Shown: piece by piece, positions 34,300 to 47,313 of the stretch
How positions within the stretch are numbered: the first letter of the stretch is position 1
How the letters are laid out: every line of letters begins with the position of its first letter
The notes under the pieces: generated by a model
Database searches by the model: none
Seen by the model: the letters and a program-made list of their open reading frames with translations, nothing else
What the model was told of the DNA's origin: nothing
Program-made: the position numbers and the translations under genes
Origin: Diadema setosum
Lineage: Eukaryota > Echinodermata > Echinoidea > Diadematoida > Diadematidae
NCBI GenBank assembly: GCA_033980235.1
Contig: CM067069.1
Coordinates: forward strand, 19,340,650-19,404,649
DNA length: 64,000 nt
Direction: 5' to 3'

Positions 34300-34680
34300 T
34301 CTGTCGAGTGTCTGTCTGTCTGTAGGGCCCTGTGCATGCGCATCAGGAGTACTTATAAGCAGAAACGACTTCCATCCCACCCCTTCCATTTTTTTATTGT
34401 GTGCTTTCTACGCTGTACATTTAGAAATCTAATAAAGGCTGACTAAAAAAAGAAAAAAGAGAGGGACCAATACATCGTAACCATTGCCAAAAGAGTCGTG
34501 TCCTCATCATCTGGGGAAACATATGCCCCAATATAAATTATTTGTTGGTTATGATCTTTGTCGATATATGACATTCTATGATAGATTTTGACGATGGAAC
34601 ATCACGGCGTGTACATACAGTCCAGAGTAAACTGAACGTACTCCATCAATGTGGAAGTACTGATGTAAGCAACGGCTGGT
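32461..34680. other. Intergenic sequence left of gene B
   Basis: The first 330 bp match 3250-3515 of unit A. The remainder to about 34.68 kb has no match in unit A and no gene; it contains a (GT)n tract at about 34263-34300 and a dispersed AAAAAG-rich retroposon-like end at about 34440. Confidence 0.5.
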
Positions 34681-34689
34681 TAATGATAT

Positions 34690-36499
34690 CCGCGCGGGAT
34701 GAGTGAAATGTGTTTTGAAAATTTGAGAGAGGAAGGGGAGTCATTCACGTGGTGTCAAATTATGGTTCTTTGGGTCTCTTACAACGTGTCTGCTGACAAA
34801 AGTCAATACGAACCGTTTCCTGTGTTTTGTTAGGCAAAGGAAAGAACAACAATCCACCGCATTATATGACATTACGGAAATCTTGGATGTATGTGCTTTG
34901 TGATATTCGATCATGACTTGATGTGCAAATCCAAAGAGGAAGTTTCCCCTGCTTTAATTCATATGGGTGCGGTGAATGTACAACGACACAACTGACACAA
35001 AATTAGGCAGAGTGAGCAGATAACTAGTATACAAAGACATTAAATATCAATTTGAAAACAAACATAACTAAATAGTAAATAAATGAATAGATAAACAAAT
35101 GAATAAATAAATAAATAAATAGATAAATTCGTAAATGCATATTCATAAATAGATAAATAGATAAATTCATAGATAAATAATAAATAAGTAAATGAATAAA
35201 TAAATAAATAAACGTCACCGAACATCATTTTCGGTGGGGGACTGATCTTAACTTATTTCCTTGGTTTAAGTCAAAGTGGTCTATTTTTGCATCTTCTAGA
35301 TGAGTATAATTGAACTTCAGGATAGGAAACTGGTTTAAGTCAAAGTGGTCTATTTTGCATCTTCTAGATGAGTATAATTCAACTTCAGGATAGGAAACTG
35401 CACCTTTTTTCATGTTACATTAATGTATCGTTCAATTGTTATGTAGGTTATAATTTCTCATTGCAAAACAAGATAAACACAGTTATGTAGGCTTGTATAG
35501 TCTATAAGATTGTGATGTTATGGTAATGTGTCGTGTGAAATGTGCAGCTATAGATATCTACACCAAACAATGCCAAAGAGGGGCTGGTGTACTCAGTAGT
35601 AGAGCTGAAAAAGATCATAATGTCGATCAGTAATGTGTTTGTACATTCGTTACAAAACATCAGAGATTATGACTCATGAGTCAGGTGTGCTGATAATTTA
35701 TGGACTTTCTCACATGGTGACAATAAATTCGTGTCTAAAATGAGCCGGGTTTTATCAAAAGTATTCACACGTCAATTTACTTTTACACAACCCGAATTTC
35801 TTATGGTTAACTATTACCATGTTAACTATGTAACAATTAAGAAATCATAAACGTGTTGAATTTTGAAACCAGGATGTATCGATGACACAATCCCATCAGT
35901 TTAGTCGTTGTTACAATCACACAGGAAACAGGGGTTCATGTATCAAACTAACATACTTTACAATACCGTTGCACATTATCATCATTGCGTGATAACGCAA
36001 CTTGATAAAATAGTTCCACACAAATTCACATAGACAGCTCGAAAAATTGCTTTCATGATGAAAGAAGAAAATGATGCAGTAGCTGACAGTATACTTGTAT
36101 GTATTACATGATGTGTAAGTGCGTTGGGCAAGTTATCTTAAACTATCTAATAATTAACAACAGCGGTAAACGCGGAGCAATCTTCTGCAGAAATAGTGTG
36201 CGATGGTCGAAAGGTCTGCACACACACACGATTGAATAAAAGGCCGGCGGAGAAAACGGACATCAGGCGGTCAACCTTGCCAAATCTTTTACGTCTTGTA
36301 ACAATATGAACATTCTCGTTCCAAGCATTCTCATTCCCATTGTATATAATTGTTTTTCAGGATGAAAGTAGACTTAGCGTGATTTCGCTTCATCTTTAAT
36401 GATGCGTATCCGTGATAAGTTTAGCAAATAAAATCTGAATTCATTCCGTTAGGTCTTTAAACAGTGTTTAAATTACTATCTTCTATATTTCACCTACAG
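34690..36499 (+). promoter_or_regulatory. 5' flank of gene B
   Basis: Paralogous to 3950-5811. It differs by an (AAAT)n/(AGAT)n tract at about 35060-35215 and a 69-bp tandem duplication at 35262-35398. The block around GCGGAGCAATCTTCTGCAG (about 36174) matches the gene A upstream block and may contain the first non-coding exon. Confidence 0.4.
35262..35398 (+). repeat. 69-bp tandem duplication
   Basis: Two copies of TGGTTTAAGTCAAAGTGGTC...TTCAGGATAGGAAAC differing at a couple of bases. Absent upstream of gene A. Confidence 0.85.
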
Positions 36500-36518
36500 G
36501 ATTCACCGGTGTCCAGGA

Positions 36519-36582
36519 ATGATGACTGACAAACGAGTATTCGTCCTGCTTGGGATATTTTCCATCGTCATTCGGCATGTTG
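36519..36582 (+). CDS. Gene B exon 1: signal peptide
   Basis: Tandem ATGs (36519, 36522) begin MMTDKRVFVLLGIFSIVIRH, a hydrophobic secretory signal. It ends phase 1 before donor GTAAGA. An acceptor (TTTCACCTACAG) at 36498-36499 places the exon start at about 36500, with a 5' UTR intron as in gene A. Confidence 0.7.
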
Positions 36583-37055
36583 GTAAGATATCAACATATA
36601 AACAGCTTCAATCTGTATTCAATATACATACACACGCACATACATCAATGCATGCGTACATTTTACAGCAAAGTTAGCCGTGAATTTAATGCTTAAATTT
36701 CCGTCTCATCTCTGTTGAGTTTTCCCCCACCCTTTTTGTGAGTATCTCTCTTCTAGGGGATTGTATATCACCACAAAAACCCCTCAGTTAAACGAAAATA
36801 AGAATATAGGATGACAGTGTCCAACAAGAAAACACAAAATTGTCATTCACATTCATTCACATGACAGTACCTGCGCAATATGTATGGAAAATGGTTGATT
36901 GTTTTGGTTGTTTTTTTTTTAATCTCTTGAGTGATTATAGAGAGTTCCTAAGAGTGAAGGAATTTGTGCAATGAATTTCAAGGGAGGTATTTTCTTTTTG
37001 TTAAGTTCAAGCCGGATTATTATCTGTCATTCTCTTTTCTTATTATCTTATATAG

Positions 37056-37217
37056 GTGGAACAAGCGTGACTCTCGAGGTACCAAGCCCTCTGACACCAA
37101 ACCAGGAAGTTACAGCTGTCTGTACAGCCGATAAAGTGTTTGGATCAGAACGCGTGTTCTGGTACTTAAATGGCGTACAGATTACCGATGGCGTGCAAAC
37201 AACTAGTACAGTGGATA
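37056..37217 (+). CDS. Gene B exon 2: N-terminal half of a V-like Ig domain
   Basis: Acceptor TTATATAG, phase 1. It shows GGTSVTLEVPSPLTP, EVTAVCTADK and the tryptophan in VFWYLNGVQI, then TDGVQTTSTVDS. It carries the first Ig cysteine and the tryptophan but no second cysteine. The donor is ambiguous, as in gene A: after 37205 (GTACAG) or after 37217 (GTCTGA). The matching half is the exon at 49661, beyond the SRCR exon. Confidence 0.65.
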
Positions 37218-37879
37218 GTCTGATCGGCTATTATCTAGAGGGTCTGAATAAAAATTTGAATATAGGTTCTGGGTACCAACAGGTTTAAGATTACATTGAT
37301 TTTGAAAAGCATATCTTAAATTCGTAAGATTTTTTTCAATAGTTTTAGGCATTTTCATGATATTCATGAAAAACTGATTGGATTTTGGTAAAATTTTCTG
37401 CCATCCTTCGCGGTTTCCTTTCCCTGGAACGTTGCCCAAAATGTCGCATCGTCCTTCAAACCCGTGACGTCAGATGACGAGTGGGATTCCCTTTTCAGGG
37501 TCTTTGAAACTACATAAAATAAGACACAATGTGTTCTCGCACACACGTTGGCAGAATGTTTGGAGGAGTTGAATGCAATGTGTACATGAGAAGGACAAAT
37601 CAATGACAAGAATTAATCTGAATGAATGTTCATTTCTTGGACAAAGGTATTTGTAAAATTGTAGCTTGTTTTATTCCTGGCATTAGCTAAAATATACGGC
37701 TATTCTGCATGCATTAGGGTAGAGTTGAAATTTATACGTTCTTCTTGTTTGTTTGTTTTTCATCTCACTACCCATAATAAATAAATGTGTTAATTACTGA
37801 TTTTTAAAATGTCATATTTATTATGTACGATGGTTTTTACTTCATTTTTACAGTTGTTTTTCATTGTTACGTAGTGTTA

Positions 37880-37980
37880 ATCTACGATGGGCCAAAGTGG
37901 AACTCACTTCATAACAATATAATAACAGCCAAAACTTTGAACTCTTTCAAGAATAAATTGGAATTATTTTTGTATTGAAA
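37880..37980 (+). mobile_element. LINE remnant (end of a reverse transcriptase ORF)
   Basis: A short frame reads GPKWNSLHNNIITAKTLNSF, then KNKLELFLY and a stop. This is the usual C-terminal signature (WNSLP...SF+..L+ +L) of CR1/Jockey-type LINEs. 5' parts are lost. It lies in gene B intron 2. Confidence 0.55.
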
Positions 37981-38537
37981 TCTTATAATATACAGCCGAA
38001 TTGTAGGTTCATTTCATCATCTCAATCAAGTCATCATTTCTTTAAACATTAAACAATTATAGGATAATCTTTTTTATTAGAGAAAAATAATCTGTCAAAC
38101 ACAAGTCCTCCTCAGATGTTCCTGTTTTTGTATACCGAATATACCATTGTGTCTATTTTCTCCTTCTTTTATGTCCGCTCTTCTGCATTCTTACCGACAT
38201 AATCATGCACACAATTCTTTGAAATATATTCAATCCAGGTTGTATATCATCATTACTCTTACATCATGGAATCCAGTTTGCTTGTGTCCATGATGGCACG
38301 TGTTGTAGTTTCATTTTGTCTATTTTTTTCTTTCTTCTTATTTTTTACCTGCCTAAACTTATTTCATGTCAGTTGACAGTGGTTCTTTTTATTTTGTTTT
38401 ATATCGGTTTGTAGTTTCGTTAATTTATTATTCGTTTTCTTATGTATTTTCTAAGGGTCCCATATCGTACAAGCTTTGCATTTTAGTGGGACCCTCCATT
38501 TCCACTCCCAACCTTATTGCATTTGTACTATGCATAT

Positions 38538-39676
38538 TGTTACGACCAAAATCACTCTGAGAATGATCGCACAAAAGAAACAATCAACTAATGTTCAGGC
38601 GGTTTATTAACAGTGATATTGTGGGTACAGACTCGTAATCGGTTTTCACATCAGTACAATAATGATCAAGAGAAACAATTATAAATCGGTAATGGAATCA
38701 CTTACGCGCATTACACTCCAAAATTTGAAAGCAAGTAATCCTTTGACAGTGTCCAGATACGATGTTCGATGCACAGATGAATGATCCGCGATGCACCGAT
38801 GAATGATACCTCAGACGTAAATCCAGAGGCGCAGGTTGTGATAATCCTCGTTATTAATCCGGGGTAAAAATCCAGGATATACGTCCACAGCGAAACGTGC
38901 AGAATCCAAACGTTATGACGACCACGTCCAGTCGATGCGTTGAATGATGATTCACTTTATATTGTCCAGCAAGGAATCCAACCCGTCACAGCTTTGCCGT
39001 AATAATGTCCGTTGACACTAAAATTGGAGTCTATCTCCAATGTAGGCAAATTAATTCTCTGCAGGCAAAATGTCTCCCAGGCCTTATCTCCACAAACACA
39101 GTTTGTATAGCAGGTCAGCAGGTAACACAGGACTGACTATAACAAGTCGCTTCAGAGCCAGAAGTGACGTACTGACTGTAATTCTCAGAGCAGAGGTGTT
39201 GGGTACTCTGCCTACTGCAGAATTTCTCCAGCTTATATACTATCAATTCACCCCTTTCTAGTACATTCTGTAATTTTCTCCAACCTGGGGCCACACACCT
39301 GAACATACTAGCAAGTCCAAATTCCAGGAATCCTGGATGACTCACTGCCTAACTATGTGCATAACATCATTGCCAAAATTAACTACCAATCACATTGGGC
39401 TGTTATACAAGGGCAGTGCCTCACTCAGCCAGCACTTCCTAGAATTTTCTGGAATGGGTGAAATCATTCTAGATTGAGTGAGGTATAATGTATTTCCTGT
39501 CACATGCATGTACTGTAGTTACATTGTATACCACCTAGCAAATTCTCTAGTATGTACTACTATATCATATAGAATGTTCTCCATTAATCTGGTCACCCCG
39601 TGTACATACACATTAAAACAACCATGCATACAGCCTTGATACATGTACATAACTACTTGTGTGTACATTTGTGACA
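38538..39676 (-). mobile_element. Solo LTR, about 1.14 kb
   Basis: On the minus strand it runs TGTCACAAATG to GGTCGTAACA (TG...CA), flanked by ATAT on both sides as a 4-bp target duplication. On that strand a TATA box (GTATATAAGC, about 39231-39240) precedes an AATAAA (at about 38604). There is no internal gag-pol, so it is a solo LTR, probably Gypsy-like. Absent from gene A. Confidence 0.6.
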
Positions 39677-39691
39677 ATATGCATGTATTAA

Positions 39692-40799
39692 ACTAGAAAT
39701 GTCGCTATGGCGACTGGTATGCCTCCGCCATAATGCATGATTCTCCTAATAGGTCTATAGTACATGTGGACAATGTGTGATTACATTTTCACAAAATTGG
39801 CAAAATATTAAAATGACAAGTTTGTCACAAATGTGTTGAATGTTCACCTTTCTTGACCTAGGTTTACATGGATGAATAGGAGAGCATGTATTTGGGAATT
39901 TAAGGACTTAAAACTTGACTTTGACCTATTCATAAGTTTATGCATTGAGTAAGTTTCAAGGTAGGGAGAAAAAGTGCAATTTCTGTATTAAATAGTAAAT
40001 TGATACCATTTCATCTGGCCTTTGACCCTAAGATTCATACAATAATCACTGTCAGGCAGAACATGCATAAATATGTAGTAAGTTTCAAGATAACTTGAGC
40101 CACTTCCGAGATATGGAGGAAAAACTTAGTTCAGCACTTTCACTTGATCTTTGACCTTTTGACCTTTGAGGCAAAAAAAGAAAAGAAAAAAAGGGAACTT
40201 ACCAGAGAATCTCTATTACGTTATACATGCATACACCAAGTGTAAAAACAAAAAAAAAATAATCCTGCTGGCATTGCATAAATATGAGGGAAATAGTAAA
40301 ATTTTGAAGTGTTGCCTTTGACCCCATGAACCCTAAATTCTCTAGATAATCACTGCCAGTCAGTACATGTATGTATACTATGTTCCATGAAGATACACCT
40401 GTACCTTGAACCAAGAAAAAAGTGAAGTTTTAATATCTTTACTTGACCCTTTGACCTTTGACCTTTGACCTTTGACCTCATGACCCCAAACTTTCACCAG
40501 AGAATCTAAATTGGGTAATACATGTATACACTAAGGCATTGCATAGATATGGTGGAAATAGTGAAATTTTACCTATTTGACCTTTACCTTTTGACCTTTG
40601 ACCTTTAGCATGTGCACCCAAAAGTTGATAGGCACAACTTCACCCCCTAATACACATACATGCCAAGTTTCACTAGGATACCTCAAAAGGTTTTTAAGTT
40701 ACGCTGTCCACAAAATTCATTACGGACGGACGGAAGGACGGACGGACGGACAACCCGAAAACATAATGCCTCTGGCACCACTTCGTGGCGGAGGCATAA
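39692..40799 (-). mobile_element. GGTCA-rich interspersed repeat, copy 2
   Basis: Same family as 7041-7893, in the opposite orientation: it begins CTAGAAATGTCGCTATGGCG and ends CTTCGTGGCGGAGGCATA. TGACCTTTGACC clusters lie at about 40149-40172, 40443-40485 and 40577-40608. No coding capacity. Confidence 0.68.
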
Positions 40800-41989
40800 A
40801 AAGATATACAATTATGTTTAGAAATGTTTTCTTCATTTTGTTTTTCATTTTCACATGTAGTTTGTTAGTACATGTATACGTCTTTGCAATTATTACAAAT
40901 ATGTTCTGCTTATACATTGCATATAATTTCATAGTTTATTTGATACAAGAAAAAAAAATAAGTTCGAACTTAGAACTTAGAACTTTAATCATGGTGGGAC
41001 TGTCCTAATAATAATGTATATTTTTCTCTCATTCTGTCAACGACTTTCAATAAAAGGTAAAGAATACCCCCCCCCCCCCACACACACACATTTGTTTAAC
41101 AACTATATACACACTCCCCCACATACAAACACAATTAACCATGAAATCTTTAATCAAAGATTGAGGTTTCCTTAATTTGCCGATGAAACACAAAATAATA
41201 ATCTCTTGATTGAAAATAAAAATATGAAAAACAGTGGGCAACAGTGATTTCCTATTGTACCTTGACAAACATCACATTCAATATTGCGGGTTTGTTAAAT
41301 AACAATTTGAAACAAAAAAAAAGCTCAAGAAAATGACTTTTTGTGGTATACCGTACATAATCAGATCGCATTATCGGTTGCACCGTAATCATGGTAATAA
41401 AAGCAAGAACAATTCATATGTCGGTTTCACTGCGTGTAAACGATCTTTAAGCCAAAAAGATACAAATCAAACTTTCCTTACATTACCAGAGAGATGTAAC
41501 TTTAACTTCTGCTGCATTAAACTATGCACAAAAGAAAGAAATATGGTATAAAATCTATTTTAAAAAAAAATCATTTTAGATAAACTATGATTAAAAAGTT
41601 GAACTTTAGATAGAATCTCGTACTCACAAACTTTACATATTATAGAATTGCTGGTAACATATCTACAGCAACAACATCTGATATGCTGTTGAAGATATAC
41701 CGAAATTAACAAAAGGGAAGGAGTGTAATGTATTTAGGTATGACTAGAAACCGAGAAAATGACATGCCTATTAAGAATTAGCATTTATTTTTGTTTACCA
41801 TCAGATTTGCCATTTTACCACATTTTATGAGCATGAGATTTAAAGCCCCTCAAAGTAGTCAAACGTTGATATTTCACACTAGTAATAAGAGTTATACATC
41901 AAAGTTAAAACAGCAATAGAATACAAGGCCCTGGACATAAAGAAAACGAGAAAACCTACCATTATTCTGCAGGTGGAGCCAAATAAATT

Positions 41990-44835
41990 GGATTAAATAA
42001 TAACAGAATAATGAAAACGTCCTTACTCAGTTACATCCCCACCGTAATACATTGTATCTAGGATACCCGAACCGAAGGAAATGATTCATAAATATGGAAT
42101 ATCCGCTCCTCATCCGAATCCAAACACTGGGTCATCGATACATTATTTTGTGTGACGGAAGTGAACTTTCACACAGATACATCATCACACTCGTTCAAAT
42201 CGAATTTACGACACCGCGATAAAATGATACTGTGTGAAAAATACATGAAATCTCTAGGATATATCTCTGAGAAGATTATGTGCGTATATCGAAACAATGG
42301 TTCACTCGTCGTTTGACCAGAAAGTAAGAAATACCAAGCACGTTCCCTCGATCTGATGTAAGGCTCCGAAGGCAGAAATTTACTACTCCCTCATCGGACT
42401 CTCTGAGGATATTATAGAGAGGACGAGGTCAATTTGAAAATATTGATTAAGTTGACCAAATCAAGTGGAACAAATTCATCTCACAACCAACCTTAGATTA
42501 ATCACAATGCCACCTAAGGTAGAAAGCTCAAAAGTACTTAAAATACAATCCTAATCCGACACTCAGGGCTGATATTTCTTCCACCCGTTTATGTGGTCTC
42601 TATGTGTCCGTGATTGCACTGGTTAAATCCTCGCAAATGACGCTTGTCTCGCACAGTCAAGAGATGTTTTATGCCCATGCGAATATGACCTCATTTTTCC
42701 AATCTGAGGTTAAGAAAACGAGCTTCATACATTTGGAAGCAAGTTACTACGTATATAGGTCAATACATGGAATAAGAGGCATTACCACTGGTATAATGCC
42801 TACCAAACACACTCAAAATAACTCTCTCTGTATTAATTTGATGATTTGTGACAGAAGAACGAAAGGAGACGGAAATGAACTTCGGCCTCATACATAGTGG
42901 AAGGAGATATAATCTGTCTCCCATTCAAGCAGCGAATATGTATTTCCTAACAGAGGGCTCAATGAGAACAGTCTATGTATAAGGATTACTATTAAACAGT
43001 TTTGAGTGTGATATCACGGATATTTACCGTGAAATCTTCAGATTTTTACATGACATGCGACCAAGGTTTCATCGGGAGTTAGAAGACTGAACAACTTCAA
43101 GTAACATCGGCCTCCCTAGTGGACATAGGGTGAAACGAAGAAATTGTTGTCTATGTCAGAATCGCCTCCCAATCATCATCTCACACTTAACATGACACTG
43201 ATAACCCAGGAAGACCATTGCCATCAAGATAGGAAGTTTATGTAAGCAATGCACTGGACTTGATCTCTGTTTAGAGCTCAAAGTTTTTCGTCATGCTCTA
43301 ACATTACCAGATGTTGTCCTTAAGCAATATACGAATATCGGGTGTTTTTTGTTAGTTTGGTTATAAGCGAAGCAGACATTAGCTGCTCAGTAAGTACAGC
43401 AACTTTGAGCAAATCAGTGAAAGCTTCGTATCAAGAGTTTTTAATATGAAAATCCTTTGCCCGAAGCTAAAAACGATAAAATTTCTTACATTTTTGTCTT
43501 TTGTTTCGCTATAAAGCCTCATGCAGTAAATCAGGGTTATTTTTCAGCAATATCATGTAGATTCTCAAACTAATCCTCTATGTTACATCGTTCAGTGTTT
43601 AAAACATTGATAAAAGCTACTATTCTATTATATACAGTGGTGTAGACTTGAATTATGACGTGTCTGAGCTAAATATAAGTGATGAAATTCTGTCATGAAA
43701 ATCATGTCAATCGAGGACATACCCTCCCTATATAATACACGCAGCCAAAAGAAGATAACGTTGTCGTATCAGCGTACTGTCTATAAATAGCGAAGCCGGT
43801 ATATCTTTTCATCTTCGACTTTGAGGTTTGGAAAAAGTGCGACAGAAAAATGAAAGCATTTGTTTTGAAATTACTATTTCTTAAGTTGGGTATAGATTGA
43901 TGTGAATTACGTGAGAGAATAATCATATTCAAAATGAGGGTTTTTTCCTGCCTTAGGACCCAATAGGCTCACGTGTAAACTCATGTCTCGGTTCAAATTC
44001 ACATTCCTGCTCACTACGTGCAACTGACAAGCACTACCAGATATCATAGCTCATTTTCTGAATGAAGGCAGTATTGCATTAATGCAGTAATACATTTCGA
44101 TTGTATTACTGTCCATTTGTAGGACGAATCGGACAAACACCTATAATCATTTAAGTCATAGTAATGCATTTTTTAATCCATCTAAATGGTAATAAATTAA
44201 AGAATGGCATAGGCTACTACGTTTCAGACACATTTCCTGAACGAAATTAACTTGTGGGAATAGAATGCACAGTTAAATGTTTCCCTTTGACTTTTTTGTT
44301 CATCAAATTTTTACTTGGTCTGTCATTTTTCTGTACCGAAGACGGAAATGAAAATCTTAACGCAATGTTTTCCTACGTGAAATTATTCCTTATATGATGC
44401 AGAGATAAGGTATAGAAAGGAATCTAGCTTGTGATATAAAAAAAAAAAATACTCGCTAGGGGATAAAGTTGAAGGTTTATACATCATTTCATGAGCATAT
44501 TGCCATGATATTTTGAGCAAAAACCGATAAAAGAATAAAAAGAAATGAAACACTGATTTTGCAGATGGCAGCAGTGGTTCAGCGGCAAATTTAGTATTAC
44601 ACATTCACTTTCCGAGGAAGTCACTGCTCGCGGCCGTGCGATGGTAGAACTGGTGAGTACAGCGAAAAATATGGATTCGTTCCAAAGAACAGACTAATAC
44701 ACAATCGAATATGTAGGTTGATTGTTGATCTTCGCTTGTTCCTCAGTCCATGGAAGTTCTGATCGTGTATTTGCTTGACTATTGATACATATACTCAACT
44801 GATTCATGCTACAAAGCATGAGGTAAGTAAGAAGA
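41990..44835 (+). repeat. Conserved intronic block paralogous to 9537-12375
   Basis: Collinear with gene A intron 2, holding the second copy of the candidate micro-exon. No additional domain coding seen. Confidence 0.6.
44617..44652 (+). CDS. Candidate 36-nt micro-exon in gene B
   Basis: Counterpart of 12150-12185 in gene A: weak acceptor (TTTCCGAG), strong donor (GTGAGT at 44653), phase 1-1, encoding about SHCSRPCDGRT. A stop lies in frame 45-48 nt upstream, so it can only be coding if spliced here. Low confidence. Confidence 0.2.
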
Positions 44836-45172
44836 GCTTCAAAGCATGTCGAGTTTCAGTAAATGTAACATTTTGGAAGGCTTTTGTTAGTGTCGTTATA
44901 GTCACAAGAGCAAGTCACCGTGTGTTCTGTGTTCAAATTCACATGTAAAAGATTAGAACTCAAATTTCTCGTGACTATTTGTAAAACAATTATTGCACAC
45001 AAAACGCTTTCACTGTCTTATTAAACATGATATTATGTTCATATCCATGTACACTTGTAAAAAAAAAAGTCTGTCTACCCACGACTATTAAACCTGAGTT
45101 ATCATTTAGTCTACTTGTGTTAGCGCAATGTGTGCTTCACCATTATTTTGTTCACCTTCAGGCTGTCCGTCA

Positions 45173-46424
45173 CAGTGGCGTATCTAGGGAAAACGGCGCC
45201 CGGGGCAAGCGCGAAAATTGCGCCCCTAATTTCTGAAAAAGTGTTCAACCCCAACCCCATCCCGGTAGGGACTCTAAAAAAAGGTCCACATGATATGCTT
45301 TTTGAAGCACCTAAGAGGGGTCTTTTGAGGTTGATTTAAATGAAATAAATTTTGACAAATTTTGGCGAGCGAAAAATTTTTGTATTTCAGCTTACAAAAC
45401 ATGGAATTCATGTCATTTTTTCTTATTAAATCTGTCAATTCTAATCTAGATATAGTAATGGCCTTATAGATAACGATTTATACCAACATAAGGACTTGAA
45501 GAAATACTCTAAGTTAGTATAATCACATGCGCGAGTGAGCCGAAATTTGTATATTTCTTCGTCATCATCACGTTTTGTTCTTATCTTCTTTTTTTTTTTT
45601 TTGGATAAATTTTGGCGAGCGAGCGCAGCGAGCGAGCCGAAAACTTGTATTTCAGCTTACAAAACATGGAATTCTTATCGTTTTTGCTTATTAAATCTTA
45701 CAATTCTAATCAAGATATAGTGACGGCTTTAGAGATAACGATTGATACCAACAAACTAAGGACTTGAAAAAATACTCTAAATTAGTATATATGTGCGAGT
45801 GAGCCGAAATTTGTATATTTCTGCGTCATCATCACGTTTCGTTCTTATCTTCTTTTTTTTTCGGATAAATTTTGGCTAGCGAGCCGAAAATTTTTGTATT
45901 TCAGCTCACAAAACATGAAATTCTTGTCTTTTTATGGCTTATTAAATCTTACAGTTCTAATCAAGATATAGTGACGGCATTATAGATAGCGATTCATACC
46001 AACAAACTGAGGACTTGAAAAATACTCTAAATGAGTATGCGCGAGTGATGAGCCGAAATTTGTATATTTCTGCGTCATCATCACGTTTCGTTCTTTTCTT
46101 CTTTTTTGTGTGTGTTAATTTTTGGCGAGCGAGCGTAGCGAGCGAGCCCAAAATTTTTGTATTTCAGCTTACAAAACATGGAATTCTTGTCTTTTTTGCT
46201 TATTAAATCTTACAATTCTAATCAAGATATAGTGACGGCCTTATAGATTTGGCTTTCTGCGCCCCCCCCCCCCCCCCGGTCCGGGCGAGGTTTTTTTTTT
46301 TTTTTTTCCTTCTTCTTCTTCTTTTTCTTTCTTTTTTTTTTCGTTTTTTTTGCGCCCCCAATGAGTGGCGCCCGGGGCACGTGCCCCCCTTGCCCCCCCC
46401 CCCCCCCCCATAGATACGCCACTG
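45173..46424. mobile_element. hAT-like element with perfect 8-bp target duplication
   Basis: Terminal inverted repeats CAGTGGCGTATCTA and TAGATACGCCACTG, flanked by GTCCGTCA at 45165-45172 and 46425-46432. Sub-terminal GGCGCCCGGGGCA is also inverted. The interior is a tandem array of about four units of roughly 250 bp (GGCGAGCGAGC...TTTCAGCTTACAAAACATGGAATTC...AAGATATAGTGACGGC), with no transposase. 8-bp duplications are typical of hAT transposition. Confidence 0.82.
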
Positions 46425-46977
46425 GTCCGTCATCAGGACCGTGAAGCTTCTCATCGATCCACTCTAATAATTTCGTAGGCCTGTGGCAACATTTTGCAAG
46501 CAGGTTAACATCGCCTCATACCTCACATGACTGATTTTTTCTTTCCGTGTAGAAATCTCCATGCCAGTTCGATCATTTTCCGTCTCATTGCAACGCGTTT
46601 GCCTTGAAAGTATTAATAGCTCTAATTATATCATCGTTGAAAAAAAAATGGTTTATACTATACATTTTCGACTGTGTACCAGAGCTTATTGTGAGTTACA
46701 TTTTGATGTCATTTGCAACTTTAAAAAAAAACCACGAAAACAACTTTCACATAGTCATTGTGCATGATTTTCTTGACTAGAGAATGCAAATCAACCTTAC
46801 ATTGTAGTTGTCAGACACCTTGCAGCATTAATTGCGTCTTGAATATTTCTGCCAAGCCCTATATACTGTCATCTAAAAGTACTTTCAGTTGCATTTGGAT
46901 CTTATGTTTCCAGACGAATTGCATTTGTGATTTCCGATATTACTCACACCACTTTATGTTCTTTCCCCAATTTTCAG

Positions 46978-47313
46978 TGAGACTTGTCGGAGGGTCCGGC
47001 GACCATGAAGGCCGAGTGGAGATACTGTGTGACGGGATCTGGGGCACTGTGTGCGACTGGGGTTGGGGTACTGAGGAGGGGAACGCGGTGTGTAGACAGC
47101 TTGGGTACTCATCGGCTGCCTCGGTCCATCACAACGCCCCATTCGGACAAGGATCCGGTCCTATTTGGATAGACCAATACACTTACTGTCCCACATCGGA
47201 TAAGAATTCTCTCCTAGAGTGCTATAGAGGGCCGTGGGGATGTTATGCTTACCGCAGTGGCTGGAGCAGTTGTTCGCACGGCGATGATGTTGGTGTTAGA
47301 TGTACTGGCGAAC
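46978..47313 (+). CDS. Gene B exon 3: SRCR domain
   Basis: 112 codons, phase 1-1, acceptor CCAATTTTCAG, donor C|GTGAGT. It shows VRLVGGSGDHEGRVEILC, IWGTVCDWGWG, AVCRQLGY and FGQGSGPIWI, and ends DDVGVRCTGE. It has eight cysteines in the same pattern as gene A, including the two extra ones (EILC, PWGC). The loop before the last cysteines (YAYRSGWSSCSHG) is five residues longer than in A and is the main difference between the two SRCR domains, which may alter ligand binding (inference). Confidence 0.93.
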
